Assembly (NCBI GenBank): GCA_013330975.1
Contig: DUHG01000002.1
Span: 1 to 5,910 of the forward strand
Length of the DNA stretch: 5,910 nt
DNA from: Candidatus Bathyarchaeota archaeon
GTDB taxonomy: Archaea > Thermoproteota > Bathyarchaeia > Bathyarchaeales > Bathycorpusculaceae
Direction: 5' to 3'
Shown: piece by piece, positions 4,712 to 5,910 of the stretch
How the letters are laid out: each line of letters opens with the position of its first letter
Numbering within the stretch: position 1 is the first letter of the stretch
Translations under genes and position numbers: made by a program
The notes under the pieces: generated by a model
The model's database searches: none
What the model was told of the DNA's origin: nothing
Seen by the model: only the letters and a program-made list of their open reading frames with translations

Positions 4712-4786
4712 GGACCGCCAGCCGACCAGCAGGAAGCGAATGCAAAGTTATATCAGTACTTTGAGGACATAGGCAAACTCATCTAA
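4694..4786 (+). CDS. Possible 30-aa small protein
   Basis: ATG 4694 opens 30 codons ending in TAA, preceded by AATAAGG as a weak ribosome binding site. The peptide starts MFHPFFGPPADQQ and ends in an amphipathic stretch, AKLYQYFEDIGKLI, that looks protein-like. The frame is also open upstream, back to the LysW-like TGA, without another ATG, GTG or TTG in that stretch. It may be a genuine microprotein, a decayed C-terminal piece, or noncoding. I know no homologue. Confidence 0.35.
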   Translation: MFHPFFGPPADQQEANAKLYQYFEDIGKLI

Positions 4787-4820
4787 CGAACAACATGCCT
4801 TCTGAGGCAACCGCAAGAGT

Positions 4821-4877
4821 AATTATCTGAACAAACCGAATAACACAATGACCGTGATTTGCCAAAATTATCTGAAC
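4821..4877 (+). repeat. Direct repeat AATTATCTGAAC, two copies
   Basis: The 12-mer occurs at 4821-4832, in the promoter region, and at 4866-4877, inside the first codons of the membrane-protein gene. The start-to-start distance is 45 bases. The upstream copy also includes the best AT-rich candidate for a TATA box (TAATTAT). It could be a regulator site or a small local duplication. Confidence 0.4.
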
Positions 4878-5434
4878 GGAACAAGAAAGCGGTTTTCCTC
4901 ACCGTTTGGTACTTCGTTCTATGGGGCATATGCACATGGGCAATTTTAGAGTACTTTTTTCCCCACTCTAACTACAGCAATGAGACTGCGTATACTCTTG
5001 AAACGGGACTTTCAATAGTGCTGCTGCTTGCTACAGGAGGATTATTGCTTTTCTACATAAGGAAAAGGGAGTCACGCGTTAAGAGTGCATTAACAGTGGT
5101 ACTCTTGGCTTCAACAGTCCTTCTCGCAGTTTTCCTGACTCCAAACGCCACTGCCTCCGCAGAAAACAAGTCAAAGATCCAATTGTATATCGAAGACTTG
5201 GAAAGTCAAGGTTTTAACGTGGAATATAGCGCCTATGAGCCTTTCCACAAATTTGGTGGACACATCATGCTGCCGTCATACGAAGATCTGACAGACACCG
5301 CAAGAGTTATCGAAGCAAGCCTTTTTCACATTCACGGCGGAGGACCGACCTATTTTATGTTCTTCTTTGATTCAGGGGTAAAGATTTGGATGTATGGAGA
5401 AGGATATGGCTACTACCTTTTCATCGAACCATGA
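4859..5434 (+). CDS. Three-span membrane protein with a C-terminal outer domain
   Basis: A 191-aa protein with three hydrophobic segments at about residues 11-31, 47-67 and 75-94. Positive charges lie before the first (ERNKK) and between the second and third (RKRESRVK), so the N-terminus and second loop are inside. The C-terminal domain, from about residue 95, would then face outward. That domain is hydrophilic and then aromatic-rich, with IQLYIEDLESQGFNVEY, LFHIHGGGPTYFMFFFD and a Tyr/Gly-rich end (GEGYGYYLF), probably an alpha/beta fold. TTG is the only start at the hydrophobic boundary (TAA in frame at 4841-4843). No good SD is visible, so a short leader is likely. The overlapping minus-strand frame looks like a shadow. 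No family recognised; a role at the envelope is inferred only from topology. Confidence 0.75.
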   Translation: MPKLSERNKKAVFLTVWYFVLWGICTWAILEYFFPHSNYSNETAYTLETGLSIVLLLATGGLLLFYIRKRESRVKSALTVVLLASTVLLAVFLTPNATASAENKSKIQLYIEDLESQGFNVEYSAYEPFHKFGGHIMLPSYEDLTDTARVIEASLFHIHGGGPTYFMFFFDSGVKIWMYGEGYGYYLFIEP

Positions 5435-5519
5435 AGAAACAAACAAGAAGTTCCAGCTTGACGCATAGAAAAAGCGCAGTCTATGATACGCAAAGACAAA
5501 ACCAACTGTATTAGTCTGA

Positions 5520-5657
5520 CTCGCCGACCGATCGAACGAGATCAAGAGTGCCTGGCAAAAGACTGCCGAAAAAATAGGGCGGAGTCTTCTTAGAGCTATA
5601 GAAAACAAAAAGAGGCAGAAGATTGAATTTCTTAAATTACAAGGATTAGCGCGCTAG
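5520..5657 (+). pseudogene. Start-less, coding-like frame (probable gene remnant)
   Basis: Between TGA (5517-5519) and TAG (5655-5657) this frame gives a helical, Lys/Glu-rich peptide, including SAWQKTAEKIGRSLL and KKRQKIEFLKLQ, with a heptad-like pattern. It contains no ATG, GTG or TTG. It may be the C-terminal remnant of a small DNA-binding or antitoxin-like protein whose front was lost by frameshift, or chance. No family can be named. Confidence 0.3.
5559..5588 (+). other. Short inverted repeat (hairpin)
   Basis: AAGACT (5559-5564) with AGTCTT (5583-5588), then CCG (5566-5568) with CGG (5580-5582), give a 9-bp stem with one bulge and an 11-base loop. It is not followed by a T-run, so it is not an obvious terminator. 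It overlaps the remnant frame. Confidence 0.3.
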
Positions 5658-5717
5658 GCAAAACACTAGACTGCTAAACTGTCGAAAAGAGGGAAGAGAT
5701 CATTGGGCAGTTTCACC

Positions 5718-5727
5718 AAAATATTTC
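5718..5727 (+). promoter_or_regulatory. TATA-like box for the last gene
   Basis: AAAATATTTC centres about 52 bases before ATG 5774. Initiation about 25 bases downstream leaves a leader of about 25 bases carrying the ribosome binding site at 5760-5765. Confidence 0.4.
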
Positions 5728-5759
5728 TCAATAGTGATTTGTATAGTAAGGAAATAGAA

Positions 5760-5765
5760 AGGAGG
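5760..5765 (+). promoter_or_regulatory. Strong ribosome binding site AGGAGG
   Basis: AGGAGG lies eight bases before ATG 5774. It is one of the two strongest SD motifs in the window and supports this start and a well-translated product. Confidence 0.75.
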
Positions 5766-5773
5766 CACAAGTC

Positions 5774-5910
5774 ATGAAATTAACTTTCCATGCCAAGTTG
5801 GTTCTGGCAGCGGCTTTCCTCGTAGCGGGTTATGCTATGGCTTTGCATGCGATAGCTGGAGAGCTGTACGACAAGGGTGGCTATCCCGAGATACTGAGTT
5901 TTCAAGGCGA
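5774..5910 (+). CDS. Secreted or membrane-anchored protein, N-terminal part only
   Basis: The first 45 codons of a gene cut by the window edge. Residues 1-8 are short and mildly basic (MKLTFHAK). Residues 9-28 are a hydrophobic helix (LVLAAAFLVAGYAMALHAIA), followed by a hydrophilic GELYDKGGYPEI. This fits a signal peptide or an N-terminal anchor with the rest of the protein outside the cell. The short AIAG stretch after the helix could be a cleavage region. Nothing identifies the family. It has its own promoter and a strong SD, so is transcribed separately from the membrane protein upstream. Confidence 0.75.
   Translation, partial: MKLTFHAKLVLAAAFLVAGYAMALHAIAGELYDKGGYPEILSFQG

Larger units (their letters stand above)
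5435..5773 (+). other. 339-base spacer with probable gene debris
   Basis: No convincing complete gene lies here. A frame at 5520-5657 reads like coding sequence but has no start codon. A 36-codon ATG frame (5483-5593) overlaps it in another register without a ribosome binding site. The right end holds the promoter and SD of the next gene. The mix suggests a decayed small gene. Confidence 0.45.

Noticed and set aside
5372..5608. Minus-strand 78-codon ORF over the end of the membrane-protein gene
   Set aside because: It covers the aromatic-rich C-terminus in antisense and a noncoding spacer, and shows no domain pattern. The + frame is better supported.
1113..5654. Shared 10-mer ATTAGCGCGC at 1113-1122 and 5645-5654
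   Set aside because: A single shared 10-mer is expected by chance in a window this long, and the flanks do not match.

Overview
This window looks archaeal. Several signs agree: a tyrosine recombinase of the archaeal type (a YDFRHYF box, with Y in place of the usual H), AT-rich TATA-like boxes about 25-40 bases ahead of most starts, frequent GTG/TTG starts, GGAGG or GGTGA-type ribosome binding sites, T-run terminators, several small zinc-ribbon proteins and a LysW-type carrier protein. The recombinase, including its C-terminal extension, resembles those I associate with Bathyarchaeia (Thermoproteota). That lineage call is recall-based inference and was not checked by search.

Layout. Positions 64-1005 encode a complete integrase with all catalytic residues. 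Next come three small genes on the + strand: a PD-(D/E)XK nuclease-like protein (1133-1702), a basic zinc-binding protein (1842-2024) and a double zinc-ribbon protein (2203-2385). Each is followed in its 3' spacer by one copy of the same GC-rich palindromic element (about 1748-1772, 2079-2103, 2499-2529). A divergent pair shares an 88-base promoter region: a small single-span membrane protein on the minus strand (2574-2789) and a 203-aa protein with a predicted beta-rich core (2878-3489). The latter is followed 32 bases later by a divergent uracil-DNA-glycosylase-superfamily protein with four Fe-S-type cysteines (3522-4160). After a spacer with a weak tRNA-like sequence and a tandem operator-like repeat comes an orphan LysW-family amino-group carrier protein (4418-4633). 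A 30-codon ORF (4694-4786), a three-span membrane protein with an outer C-terminal domain (4859-5434), a 339-base spacer with probable gene debris, and the first 45 codons of a secreted or membrane-anchored protein (5774 to the edge) complete the window.

How it fits together. The left part (integrase, nuclease-like protein, small zinc proteins, repeated hairpins) has the texture of an accessory or mobile region. The right part mixes DNA repair (UDG-like), an amino-acid carrier without its partner enzymes, and cell-envelope proteins. No complete pathway is present. The two most interesting signals are the repeated 3' hairpin with a conserved core and gene-specific flanking stems, and the orphan LysW-like carrier behind a two-copy operator-like repeat.
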